Shown here piece after piece: positions 36,717 through 45,255 of a stretch of DNA of 64,000 nt (position 1 is the stretch's first letter; each line of letters begins with the position of its first letter). Below the pieces are notes generated by a model, which was given only the letters and a program-made list of their open reading frames with translations, ran no database searches and was not told where the DNA came from. The translations under genes and the position numbers were made by a program. Source of the DNA: JAEUKA01 sp044228505 (GTDB lineage: Bacteria > Myxococcota_A > Polyangia > Palsa-1104 > JAEUJZ01). The stretch spans positions 62,001 to 126,000 of the forward strand of contig JBGAUT010000013.1 of NCBI GenBank assembly GCA_044228505.1, written 5' to 3'.

Positions 36717-37085
36717 TTACTTGGCGGGCTTCTCAGCGGGCTTCTTGTCGGCCTTGTCCGCGACCTTCTCACCCTTCGCTTCGAGCTTCTCGCCCTTCTT
36801 CTCCATCTTCTCTCCGGCCTTCTCCATCTTCTCTCCGGCCTTCTCCATCTTCTCTCCGGCCTTCTCCATCTTCTTGTCGCCAGCCTTCTCGCCGGCCTTC
36901 TCCATCTTCTCGCCCTTCTTCTCGAGCTTCTCGCCCTTCTTCTCTACCTGCTCGCCCTTCTTCTCCATCTTCTCTCCGGCCTTCTCCATCTTCTCTCCAG
37001 CCTTTTCACCCTTGTTGGCAAGGGCTGGAGCGATGTTTCCGAGAGCGAACGCGGCGGCAACGGCGATGACAATCTGCTTGTTCAT
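36717..37085 (-). CDS. Exported Lys/Glu heptad-repeat protein
   Basis: A 122-residue protein with a clear signal peptide (MNKQIVIAVAAAFALG through PALA) and a mature part made almost only of Gly, Glu, Lys, Met and Ala in seven-residue units, mainly GEKMEKA and GEKxEKK. AGGAGA sits six bases before the ATG. The mature chain is strongly charged and would form a helix or an unstructured polyampholyte in the periplasm. It resembles small low-complexity proteins found in several proteobacteria, but no function is recognised. The complementary strand is also open over this length; that frame encodes Ser/Phe repeats and is taken as a shadow. Confidence 0.72.
   Translation of the reverse strand: MNKQIVIAVAAAFALGNIAPALANKGEKAGEKMEKAGEKMEKKGEQVEKKGEKLEKKGEKMEKAGEKAGDKKMEKAGEKMEKAGEKMEKAGEKMEKKGEKLEAKGEKVADKADKKPAEKPAK
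36793..37012 (-). repeat. 21-bp tandem repeats encoding GEKMEKA heptads
   Basis: Within the heptad-repeat gene, near-identical 21-bp units (CTCCATCTTCTCTCCGGCCT on the plus strand and variants) are tandemly repeated, three of them almost identical at about 36800-36866. Such DNA repeats can expand and contract by slippage, so repeat number may vary between strains. Confidence 0.75.
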
Positions 37086-37391
37086 GTGATTTCTCCTGGT
37101 TCTGTACGTTGGTGTTTTGAAAAACTTCGCAGCTCACAACTTCGTGAACCATCGACTTGACCAAACAGATGAGCACCCGCCGTGCCAGCACAGGAATGGC
37201 CACACTGAGGAGAGAGGTCATCGTCGGTACACCGGGCAAAGCAGATGGGATTGGCTCGAAGCTCTGTTGCCGCACCTGCGCACGCTCACTGCAACAACGC
37301 CCCTTGCCATGTGGCACTTTTGTAATGCGACCGACTTGCCCCATCACAAAGCCGTGACACCTCCGCTCACCATGGAATATGATCGAGCGGC
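37086..37391. other. Intergenic region upstream of the heptad-repeat gene
   Basis: About 300 bp between the divergent heptad-repeat and HEAT-repeat genes. It must hold both promoters. Short open frames here have no convincing codon usage or ribosome-binding site. No RNA gene, repeat or strong promoter could be recognised. Confidence 0.45.
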
Positions 37392-38339
37392 ATGAATCCG
37401 TCTGCAGCGCTCGATGCCCTCAGTGCCACCTTCGCACAGGCCCCAATCGAGTCCCTCCTTCAGGAACTCACCCAAACGACCCAAGACACCGCTCTGCGTC
37501 GTTTGGCGGCAGCCCGCTCCCTTAGCGGGCGAGGACCACTGCCCGATTCGGCCCTCGCCGCGCTAGCCGGTGCACTCGCCGACCTCGGCTCGGTCAACAT
37601 GGAGCCAGACATCATTCCGGATCCGTACATGACCCCCCCCGAAGCGATTCACCACGAAGCGGTGGCCGATGCCGCACTGGCAACCTTGGCTGGACAAGCA
37701 GGCCGGGCGCTGCCCGCTGTGTGCAATGCGTTTTTTCGACGACAGGCACACGCCTACCAAGTCCACAAGTTCCTGGCTTCTCTATCAGGTGAAGCGCTAC
37801 TGGCCATTCCAGAACCGGTTCTTTCGGATGCCATCGCGGTCATCCTGAGCGCGGATCGCCTACATCAGGGACAATCATCCGTGTCCATTTTGTCTTGGGC
37901 TCGAAACGAGCAGCAGAGTCCTGACCCGTTACTGGCCCAGCTAACCTGCCCAATCGGACAAGTCCGCGCAACGGCCGCCCTCGCACTCGCTGCCCGTGAT
38001 CGGGAAGCCGCTCTGCCCCACCTCCTTCGCGCTGCACAAGAATCCGATGCTGAAGCGGTCTGTGGCGTAGTGCGTGCACTTCATTCCTTGATCCAATCAC
38101 AAACACCCCTGGATGATGCGGGGATCAAGACGCTGGAACGACTCGCAGCGACCCACACCGCAGCCGCAGAGATGGTCAAGGTTTGCGAGATCTTGGAACG
38201 CTTGGGCACACGGGCTCTGCTCGCAGCACCGACGTTGCAACTGCTGGCAAACCGAGCACCGTTCGATGTCTACGACAACCACACCCGAGCGGTTGGTCGT
38301 GCAGCGGAGCGAGCACTACATGCGATGGAGGGCAAGTAG
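37392..38339 (+). CDS. HEAT-repeat-like helical protein
   Basis: A 315-residue soluble protein built from paired helices, with repeated patterns such as RATAALALAARDREAALPHLLRAA and AVADAALATLAGQAGRALPAV that fit HEAT or PBS-lyase-type repeats. It has no signal peptide and no catalytic motif. HEAT proteins of this size usually serve as protein-binding scaffolds; the partner is unknown. It starts at ATG 37392 and stands alone, converging on the flavin reductase gene. Confidence 0.7.
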   Translation: MNPSAALDALSATFAQAPIESLLQELTQTTQDTALRRLAAARSLSGRGPLPDSALAALAGALADLGSVNMEPDIIPDPYMTPPEAIHHEAVADAALATLAGQAGRALPAVCNAFFRRQAHAYQVHKFLASLSGEALLAIPEPVLSDAIAVILSADRLHQGQSSVSILSWARNEQQSPDPLLAQLTCPIGQVRATAALALAARDREAALPHLLRAAQESDAEAVCGVVRALHSLIQSQTPLDDAGIKTLERLAATHTAAAEMVKVCEILERLGTRALLAAPTLQLLANRAPFDVYDNHTRAVGRAAERALHAMEGK

Positions 38340-38438
38340 GAAACTGTATGTCTTACCGCACCCGCTGGGAAGTCCGGCCACAAGGTGGACTTGCTCCTGA
38401 ACCGGAACAGACCGACCCACACAGCTTGGCCCGCTCCA

Positions 38439-38966
38439 CTACGGAGTAGCGATTGCTTGAGCGAACAAGAGTAGGCTCTGGTCGAGCGTCAGTGCGAGTT
38501 TCGGATCGATGAGATGTCCGCTGACATCAAAAGACTGGCGGGCACTGCTGATTCGCAAGCAAGCCGCGTCCACAACTCTGGCGGTCATCACGCGCAAGAC
38601 TTCCATGAGCTGAGGATGCACATAGTCTGCGCCGCTTGGTGAGGCGCTCCAGAGCACCACAGGTTTGTGCATGAACTCACCGCTTGACACCAGCCAGTCG
38701 AGGGCATTCTTAAGTGATCCTGGAATGCCATGTGCGTACTCTGGGCTCGACACAATCACGCCATCCGCAGAGCCCACAAGTGCCCGCAGAGCCCGAACAG
38801 AGTCCGGTGCCTCTTCAACATCCAGGTCGGGGCTAAAGTGCGGTAGCATGGCCAACCCCTCATAGATCTGCATCGATAGCGCCGGCGCAACTTTCGGCAC
38901 AGTGCGCAAGAGCAGATGGTTACTGGATCCGCCGCGAAGGCTACCACAGAGTCCCACGATTCTCAT
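38439..38966 (-). CDS. NADPH-dependent FMN reductase family protein
   Basis: A 175-residue flavodoxin-like reductase that probably moves electrons from NAD(P)H to FMN or quinones. It starts MRIVGLCGSLRGGSSNHLLL, the FMN phosphate-binding loop of the SsuE/ChrR/ArsH-like family, and has the second flavin motif SPEYAHGIPGSLKNALDWL. Length fits the family (170 to 190). An upstream in-frame start at 39134 would overlap the next gene and adds non-family sequence, so the ATG at 38966 is preferred. It is last in a leftward run of genes but has an 85-bp gap to its neighbour. Confidence 0.9.
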   Translation of the reverse strand: MRIVGLCGSLRGGSSNHLLLRTVPKVAPALSMQIYEGLAMLPHFSPDLDVEEAPDSVRALRALVGSADGVIVSSPEYAHGIPGSLKNALDWLVSSGEFMHKPVVLWSASPSGADYVHPQLMEVLRVMTARVVDAACLRISSARQSFDVSGHLIDPKLALTLDQSLLLFAQAIATP

Positions 38967-39051
38967 GGCCGACAAGCTAGCCCCTGCGGGGTCCGACAAC
39001 AAGCGCAAACCTGTGGGCCCGCCCCGAACACCGACCGGGCGGTGGGCTGGA

Positions 39052-39804
39052 TCAGCGCTGGAAATACAGGGACAAATCGCTACCCAACCAAGCCACCAGA
39101 TCCGCTGCAATCTGCTGATTGACGCCAGCCCCATGCAGTCTGCGGAGGATCTCTGCCAGGGGGGTTTCCGCTGGAAGACTGTGGGATTTTAGCGCGGCGA
39201 ACTGCTGGTAGGGAGTATTCCGTAGCTGCGAATCCAGGTTTGGCCAATAGGACACAAATCCTCGTCGGGCCCCCACCGTAAGATAGTCTGTCAAAGACTC
39301 GAAGCTTGCGGTGTGATCGTACAGATAAAGCAGGACACTGCGATCGGGCAGGAGCGCAAACGTAGTACATTCCCCGTTCCAGCTCTCTGGGACATCAAAG
39401 AAGATCCAGCTCTCGACGGCAGGAACGGAACCGTTGACCTCCGGAACCCACTCGGGCTTTTCCAGCTCTCCTGGTCCCGCCAGTGCCGAAAGTGCCACGC
39501 CCCCCGTAATGGGAGTGCCATCGCTAGACGTTGGACCGGTGTAGGAACAGGTGATCGAGGCCAGCTCACGAGCGAACTGGCGAAAATCATCCGGAATCCG
39601 CAGATCCCAGCCAGTCTGATCGGCCACTGATGGTAGTTCCGCTGCGCCAATCGTGAAGGTATCAAACGTCAGATCTGCTCGCTGTCGCAATAGCGAAAAC
39701 AGGGTCCGTAGCCGCGTAGCCATTGCACGGTAGCCATCTCCTACTCTTTCAGCGTCGCCGGGCATCCAGCACACGCCAGCACATGGTTTCTGGGCCGTGG
39801 TCAT
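39052..39804 (-). CDS. SUKH/SMI1-KNR4-like protein (tentative)
   Basis: A 250-residue soluble protein. The region IPDDFRQFARELASITCSY and later ESWIFFDVPESWNGECTTFALLPDRSVLLYLYDH resemble the SMI1/KNR4 (SUKH) fold, in which an acidic groove binds partner proteins, for example as toxin immunity proteins. The match is by pattern only. No toxin gene is adjacent. Several in-frame starts are possible (39804, 39765, 39723) and none has a good ribosome-binding site; 39804 is used because it lies 15 bp after the preceding gene. Confidence 0.5.
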   Translation of the reverse strand: MTTAQKPCAGVCWMPGDAERVGDGYRAMATRLRTLFSLLRQRADLTFDTFTIGAAELPSVADQTGWDLRIPDDFRQFARELASITCSYTGPTSSDGTPITGGVALSALAGPGELEKPEWVPEVNGSVPAVESWIFFDVPESWNGECTTFALLPDRSVLLYLYDHTASFESLTDYLTVGARRGFVSYWPNLDSQLRNTPYQQFAALKSHSLPAETPLAEILRRLHGAGVNQQIAADLVAWLGSDLSLYFQR

Positions 39805-39819
39805 CTTACTACGAAAGCG

Positions 39820-41295
39820 CTACGGGCTCACAGGCAACTGTGCGCACTGGACCTTGCTAAGAGCAGTGACCACGGTGCCCGCAGGCAACCTAGCGAGGCA
39901 GGGAGCAGCCAGCGGCATCCAAGACTCTGAACTCTCGCAGCGCACTTTGCCCATCGCCACAACCACCACCGCACCTTGCGGTAGAGTGAGCCGCTCTCCT
40001 TCCGCCAGCGTGTGGGGAACCGCTTGGGAAAACCACTGTTCCTGCGTACGGCGCGACAGCTCCGCAAATGCAGGAAGCTGACGCAACTCGACTCCGAAGA
40101 CCCGCCCACAGACTCGCAGCAGGAGTTCCTTTTCCAATCGCGGCTCAAGAAGCAGAAGCTGCGCGACATCTTTGGCCGACAGCCGCAACAGCACGGAGTC
40201 CACCGCCGCACGCACAGTGGTCATCCGTGGCTGGTCGGTCAGCAACTCCATTTCTCCCACCAAGGAATTGGGTCCAAGCTGATCAATGACCAGCTCTTCC
40301 CCTTCGCTATCTTTGCTCAAGATAAACAGCGATCCCTCCACCACTGCGTACATCGCGTCGGCTCGTTCTCCTTCCCGAAACAAGACAGTGCGCGCAGCCA
40401 CTGGAAAACGGGTACCCAGCAGTCCGTGCTGCCGCACCGCATCCAGGTTCATTCCGGTGATCTCCTCCGCCGCACTCAGGAGATCTTCTGCCGAAAATGC
40501 ATCGAGTCGGGGCTTTAGCACAGAGCGCTCCAACGCACCGATCGTACGTCGAACGGTCTTCTTCAGCCGCCCCGTCCCCCAGTTCATCGCCGCTTTCGCC
40601 ATCGACGCGGTATCGAGTGGTATCAAGGTCAGTAGACCATGACCTTGGCTGTAGCTCGGATTCTGTTCGATGTAAAAGCGCGGAGCGGGTAAGTCGGTAT
40701 GCTGCCAGTAGTGACGCTCCGCTGCACTATCGCGGGTGATCCAGCCTACTTGACGCACGAGCGGTCGCTTCGGATCCACCACTGGTAGATGAAACTCCTC
40801 TCCCAGTTCGAGCATAAATTCGAAGATGTCATCAGGAATCTCTTCGTTCGCAGAGGGCCAGAGCACCGCCGCATGACGAGCGAACGCAGAGTAGCTGGAG
40901 GGATGCACCAGGCAACCCAGATAGTACTGGGGACCAGTGAACGCCCAGCGCGTCTTGAGCAGCCAAGAGAGCAAAAAACCTGCGGGTGAGCCATTGCCAC
41001 GATAGGGCCTACGCAGACCCGCTTCTGCTCGGTTGACTGCGACCAGTTCTCCGCGTAGCCTGCGCCGAAAGGAGTGCGCAGCAACATATCCCGCTACGTC
41101 TCCCTCCTCTCCGTAGGAGACTTGAATGCGAGTCTCATCCGCACTAGATCCCACGACATAGTGGGAAAACTCTTCGCGACTCACACCATCGAAGATCTCG
41201 CAATGCACCGCGTAGAGAGAAGAAACCAGCGCCTCAAACTCTTCTGCAGAGAGCTTGTGGGGGTCGATGATTTGGTTCGATACGATCTCAGCCAT
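39820..41295 (-). CDS. GNAT-like domain fused to cyclic-nucleotide-binding domain
   Basis: A 491-residue cytosolic protein. Residues about 10 to 215 look like an acyltransferase of the GNAT or autoinducer-synthase kind (YGEEGDVAGYVAAH, AGLRRPYRGNGSPAGFLLSWLL). Residues about 285 to 400 form a Crp-type cyclic-nucleotide-binding beta-roll (VLFREGERADAMYAVVEGSL, ELVIDQLGPNSLVGEMELLT). No DNA-binding helix-turn-helix follows. Cyclic-nucleotide-gated acyltransferases are known (mycobacterial Pat), with the two parts in the opposite order. The ATG at 41295 has GGAGA eight bases upstream. The gene lies 34 bp downstream of the membrane-protein gene and 15 bp upstream of the SUKH-like gene, forming an operon. 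Confidence 0.75.
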   Translation of the reverse strand: MAEIVSNQIIDPHKLSAEEFEALVSSLYAVHCEIFDGVSREEFSHYVVGSSADETRIQVSYGEEGDVAGYVAAHSFRRRLRGELVAVNRAEAGLRRPYRGNGSPAGFLLSWLLKTRWAFTGPQYYLGCLVHPSSYSAFARHAAVLWPSANEEIPDDIFEFMLELGEEFHLPVVDPKRPLVRQVGWITRDSAAERHYWQHTDLPAPRFYIEQNPSYSQGHGLLTLIPLDTASMAKAAMNWGTGRLKKTVRRTIGALERSVLKPRLDAFSAEDLLSAAEEITGMNLDAVRQHGLLGTRFPVAARTVLFREGERADAMYAVVEGSLFILSKDSEGEELVIDQLGPNSLVGEMELLTDQPRMTTVRAAVDSVLLRLSAKDVAQLLLLEPRLEKELLLRVCGRVFGVELRQLPAFAELSRRTQEQWFSQAVPHTLAEGERLTLPQGAVVVVAMGKVRCESSESWMPLAAPCLARLPAGTVVTALSKVQCAQLPVSP

Positions 41296-41329
41296 GTAGC
41301 ACTTCTCCGATTCTGCGACAGAGTCCTTC

Positions 41330-42031
41330 CTAAAAACTCCCTCGCAACACAAACTGCGTTCCCACCGAGAGCGGAGACTGAGACACAGAAGGCGCGACGA
41401 TCGGCGCGGCAGAGACCTGAAGTCTCTCCAAGCTGTGACGGTACTGGGTCGCTCTCTGCCCAGCAAAAACATCGAAAACCAGCAGGCCCGCACTCTCTAG
41501 CGCCAGACCCAAACCGACTCCGGTAAGCGTTTCGTTGCGCGTCCCACCACCAACAGCAGCTAGGCCAATGCCACCTGTCAGCAGCGTAACTTCCAGCGCT
41601 TCGATGAGGGTGAACTGCAGATTGATCCGGCGCATCCGGCGTAACTCTGCGTCGCGAGTCGCTATCGGAGCTTCCGCAAAGTCCCGCTCTAGCTTCCGTA
41701 CTTGTCGCGGCGTACGGGCAGAGAAGAGCAGACCTCCCGCAAATTCCAAGGCACCAATGATCAGCACAGGGTACGCAAAACCACGCCACAGCGCTCGATC
41801 CTGTGCCAGCAGCCCTCCTCCCAGCGCCACGGCAGGTGCCCCCATCGCCATCAGTACAAACCCACCGCGCATCTCCTTGCGAAGGTACTGATGCATTTCA
41901 TCCTGCAACTCCGGAAGTGATAGGGGGTTTGCCAGCAAATCCGGTGTCTCAGCCCGAACCTCAGCCAACGAGACGAACAAGGACACCACCAGGGAGAAAA
42001 CGACCAAGATTCGGGCGCGAAGAGAAGACAT
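41330..42031 (-). CDS. Inner-membrane protein of unknown function
   Basis: A 233-residue membrane protein with a signal-like first helix (ILVVFSLVVSLFVSLAEVRA) and three to four further hydrophobic segments (GGFVLMAMGAPAVALGGGLL, AYPVLIIGALEFAGGLLF, VTLLTGGIGLAAVGGG, GLGLALESAGLLVFD). The C-terminal third is soluble, with a long polar tail. No family is recognised. It is first in a leftward operon with the GNAT/cNMP and SUKH-like genes, which suggests a common envelope or stress role, but this is not shown by the sequence. Confidence 0.62.
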   Translation of the reverse strand: MSSLRARILVVFSLVVSLFVSLAEVRAETPDLLANPLSLPELQDEMHQYLRKEMRGGFVLMAMGAPAVALGGGLLAQDRALWRGFAYPVLIIGALEFAGGLLFSARTPRQVRKLERDFAEAPIATRDAELRRMRRINLQFTLIEALEVTLLTGGIGLAAVGGGTRNETLTGVGLGLALESAGLLVFDVFAGQRATQYRHSLERLQVSAAPIVAPSVSQSPLSVGTQFVLRGSF

Positions 42032-42181
42032 GGCTGCTCTTTTATCGCTTGACCCACGGCTTAGGCAACAGGTGTAGTAAACCGCGAGGTTGCGCGACTA
42101 AGCGTGATCGATGCTACTACGCCAGATATGCCCCCCCAGGAACACACGGAGGGCGGAGCAACCGGCTTCTCCTCAACGGAT

Positions 42182-43750
42182 TCAGTTGGTTCGATTGAGA
42201 AGTACGCTCAGCTTTGGACTGCCAGAGTGCACGACCGCCAAATCACGCTGACCTTTGCCGTCCAGATCCGCAATCACAATGGCACGTGGCTCTCGATCCA
42301 CGGCGAGTCGGATCGGTGGGTCAAAAGAGCCATCACTCCGTCCGATCATCACCGCAATGGTCGGCAGCGTGGTGTCACAGACCGCCAAATCCACAATTCC
42401 ATCTCCGTTCACGTCACCGCTGGCAATGCAGGTCGGTCCGTAACCGGGGAGTCCGAATCGGTACTCGTAGTCGGCGGGCCGGTCACTCACCGTTCCTGTC
42501 GAACCACCAAACATTCCTTGGACGAATCCTTTGTTTAGGAATACCTGCAGCGAACTACTGCGAGCACTCACCACTGCCAGATCCGGCTTCTGATCTCCAT
42601 TGAAGTCATTGGTGAGGATTCCAGTCGGCTCATTGCCGGCAGTGAAAGTGGAGGAAAGCGAAAAGCCGTTCTCCTTGTCGCCTCCGAGCAGAATGCTGAT
42701 GTTGCCGAGTCCTTCAGTGGTGCGAATCACTGCGACATCGGCCCGGCCATCGGAGTTAAAGTCCGCAGCCACCATCCGGGTAAGGGAATCTCCTACTGTC
42801 AGTGGAGTAGGTCGTGGTGCAGTGTCCTTGCCAACAAACGCCAGTGAGCTCGTTCCGAGCAGTAACGTCACACAAGGCCGGGAACGGAGAGAAGCCGCAA
42901 TATCAACCAATCCATCACCGTTGAAGTCCGCTACGGCGACGCTATGCGTATCGCTGCCGCTCTGGCAGTCACCACTCATCAGGCCGGTGCTGTTTAGGAT
43001 CGGCGTACGGTTTGTAAACTGACCGCTGGCACCGTTCATGAACAGAGAAAAGGAATCGCCCGCTCCGCTGGTCAGCAAATCTCGGCGGTTGTCACCGTTT
43101 ACATCGACGGCATGTACCGACATCGCTTGAGTCGGAATGTCAAAGACCTGCGGCGCACGATACGTACCGTCTCCCACGCCGTAAAGCACGCTCAGGACTC
43201 CGTCTTTTGTGCTGTTCGCAGTGGCGGACTTGGGAGTTCCCACCACGGCCAAGTCAATCACCGAGTCGCCGTTCAAGTCCACCGCGATTAGGTCGGCGCT
43301 GCTCGTTGCCAGCGTTACGTCGCGACGATTCACACGGAGCCCGAGAGGCATGACTTGAATCGCATGCTCATCTCCGCCCAGCCTGGTTTCCACGCTACCG
43401 CTCGCCTGCTCACTACCGTCTTCGCTGAGGCCGAGCACGCCGAGGCTCCGCACGCTGTCAGCAGCCACGCCTGGTGGAGGCAAGATCCGAAAAGTGCGCG
43501 GCAGATCTCCGCCCTGCTCGGTGGCACCTCGACGTAATGCGGCGAGCGGCTCTTCAGAAATGGCATAGCGCCATTCGATTTCGTAGCTGGTGTAGCTGCC
43601 CGCACCTTCAACTCGAAGATCCAGACAAGCACCGTCGACTCCGCGACAGACCGGGGCGCAGGAGCCCCCGATCGCCAGAGCCGTCATGGCCAGCAGAGGA
43701 CCGGTCAACCGTGAAGCCACACGCGAATAGGCCAAGGATCGTCTCATCAT
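42182..43750 (-). CDS. FG-GAP/VCBS-repeat lipoprotein
   Basis: A 522-residue predicted lipoprotein (lipobox GGSC after a hydrophobic stretch). The body holds several FG-GAP-type repeats of the form DLNGDSVIDLAVV, VDVNGDNRRDLLTS, ADFNGDGLVDIAAS, DFNSDGRADVAVI and DVNGDGIVDLAVC. These are calcium-binding blades of a seven-bladed propeller, as in integrin alpha chains, usually on the cell surface. The ATG at 43750 overlaps the upstream TGA stop (ATGA), so it is coupled to the PEGA gene. Function is probably adhesion or ligand binding, inferred from the fold. Confidence 0.85.
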   Translation of the reverse strand: MMRRSLAYSRVASRLTGPLLAMTALAIGGSCAPVCRGVDGACLDLRVEGAGSYTSYEIEWRYAISEEPLAALRRGATEQGGDLPRTFRILPPPGVAADSVRSLGVLGLSEDGSEQASGSVETRLGGDEHAIQVMPLGLRVNRRDVTLATSSADLIAVDLNGDSVIDLAVVGTPKSATANSTKDGVLSVLYGVGDGTYRAPQVFDIPTQAMSVHAVDVNGDNRRDLLTSGAGDSFSLFMNGASGQFTNRTPILNSTGLMSGDCQSGSDTHSVAVADFNGDGLVDIAASLRSRPCVTLLLGTSSLAFVGKDTAPRPTPLTVGDSLTRMVAADFNSDGRADVAVIRTTEGLGNISILLGGDKENGFSLSSTFTAGNEPTGILTNDFNGDQKPDLAVVSARSSSLQVFLNKGFVQGMFGGSTGTVSDRPADYEYRFGLPGYGPTCIASGDVNGDGIVDLAVCDTTLPTIAVMIGRSDGSFDPPIRLAVDREPRAIVIADLDGKGQRDLAVVHSGSPKLSVLLNRTN

Positions 43751-45168
43751 GGAAGCCAACCAACCTTGTCATGGGACACCGGAACCAAGCCGAGCACGAG
43801 GCCCGTCGCCACCGCCGCTGCCGCCACCCCCACGCCAGTCCAGAGCCACCACCGACGATGAACAGGGGCCTTCGGCTTCTCCGTTCGCACCACGGTCTGA
43901 GCCAGTGGCTCAAGTGATAGATCGAGGGTCAGTGTCTGGGTGGGCGGTAGCGTCACCTCGGTGTGCACAGGCCGATAGCCTACAGCTCGCACAGTGAGCT
44001 GGATGGGATCGGCCCATAGCAGTCGTCGCAGAGGCGTCATCCCCAGCCGCGCTTTGCCCGAAAGAACCTCGGCGGACACCGGCTGGGTCGTCACCGACAG
44101 GGTGCTGCTCTTCCGTTTCAGCGCACCGGACAAAAGCGACGGCAGCGTGCGGCCAAGCAGGTTCACGACCTCGGCAGGTGTGCAGCGCGGGCACTTGACC
44201 TCGACCGCTGCAGCCGGGTCGGTGATATCGCGATGCCGTACCGCCAACTTGAGCGAATAGCCGTCGCCCTTGTCGCTCCGCCGCAGCGACGCATGAAGGA
44301 TGTACTCGACATCTACTTTCTGTGCCAAGAGCTGCTGACAATTCGCCTTGCCCGTACAGTCGCGAAGATGCGGAGCCGACAGCAGCGCTTGATCCACCGG
44401 TAGGACCGTCTGATCGACGGAACGCACCGATTGCTCGATGGTCGTCGCCAGATCCGATTGAACCTCGGGTAGCGTCGTCGCAAGATCATTCACCGTTAAG
44501 ATTGCCGGCAGCAGCGACACCAGCAGCGTGCCGGTGCCCCGGTCGAACCGGACCTCGAACTGCCGGCCTGCGGAGATCACCACCTGACCGCTCAAGCGCT
44601 TGTTGGGATACTCGATGGCCAATCGGTGATCGCCCGGAGACAGCAGCAGCGGTGACGGCAAAGGAAGTACGCCAACCAGACGCTCATCGACCGAGACCAG
44701 CGCGCCGGCATCGGCCAGCACGATCACCCGACCCGCAGGCGGCAACGGTCCGGCAATGAGCCCCTGCGCCAGCTGCGACATCGATTCATCGGGCTTGCGC
44801 GCAGGATCCGACAGATAGCGTCTTAACAAATCCTGGGCTTCCAGGGTGCGCTGTTCGACCGTCGCCAGTCGTCCCAGATGCAGCAGTCCTTCGGCGCTTG
44901 GCGCGATCCGAAACGCCTCGGACAGCGCGGCATAAGCCCGCGAGTAGTCCTTTTCTGTCAGCGCCTGCAATCCCTGCTCGGTGAGCTTCTCCGCTGGAGA
45001 AAGCTGCACCGGCGGCGGCTTGCGAGGCCGAGCCTCGCCGTGCCGAGCAGAAATGCACGTCGTCACCACCGCGACGATCGCTATGACCCGCGACACCAAG
45101 TTCCAAAGCTTACGGCGAGGTCCAACCTGAAAGCGCCCCCCTCGCCCGATCAAGTGCCGCGCAGACAT
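43747..45168 (-). CDS. TPR/PEGA-domain membrane protein
   Basis: A 473-residue envelope protein. A signal or anchor helix (VSRVIAIVAVVTTCISA) is followed by a TPR-like region (KLTEQGLQALTEKDYSRAYA, about 55 to 130), then PEGA-type beta domains (VIVLADAGALVSVDERLVGV and, near the end, LSVTTQPVSAEVLSGKARLG through LTVRAVGYRP). A cysteine pair CPRC and a CTGKANC segment lie between. A C-terminal transmembrane helix (WLWTGVGVAAAAVATGLVLG) ends the chain. Such proteins are common in Myxococcota and usually have unknown jobs. It is coupled to the FG-GAP lipoprotein downstream. Confidence 0.8.
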   Translation of the reverse strand: MSARHLIGRGGRFQVGPRRKLWNLVSRVIAIVAVVTTCISARHGEARPRKPPPVQLSPAEKLTEQGLQALTEKDYSRAYAALSEAFRIAPSAEGLLHLGRLATVEQRTLEAQDLLRRYLSDPARKPDESMSQLAQGLIAGPLPPAGRVIVLADAGALVSVDERLVGVLPLPSPLLLSPGDHRLAIEYPNKRLSGQVVISAGRQFEVRFDRGTGTLLVSLLPAILTVNDLATTLPEVQSDLATTIEQSVRSVDQTVLPVDQALLSAPHLRDCTGKANCQQLLAQKVDVEYILHASLRRSDKGDGYSLKLAVRHRDITDPAAAVEVKCPRCTPAEVVNLLGRTLPSLLSGALKRKSSTLSVTTQPVSAEVLSGKARLGMTPLRRLLWADPIQLTVRAVGYRPVHTEVTLPPTQTLTLDLSLEPLAQTVVRTEKPKAPVHRRWWLWTGVGVAAAAVATGLVLGLVPVSHDKVGWLP

Positions 45169-45255
45169 GGCTAGGCCGTCAGCTTACCACGACGACTGGC
45201 GTATCCCGAAGCACCCAGGCCTCGCAAAGTTTGGCTTGTGCTACGGTGCTCCGCC

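Noticed and set aside
36721..37089. Plus-strand Ser/Phe-repeat protein opposite the heptad-repeat gene
   Set aside because: It is the mirror of the GEKMEKA repeat; the leftward frame has a signal peptide and an AGGAGA ribosome site.
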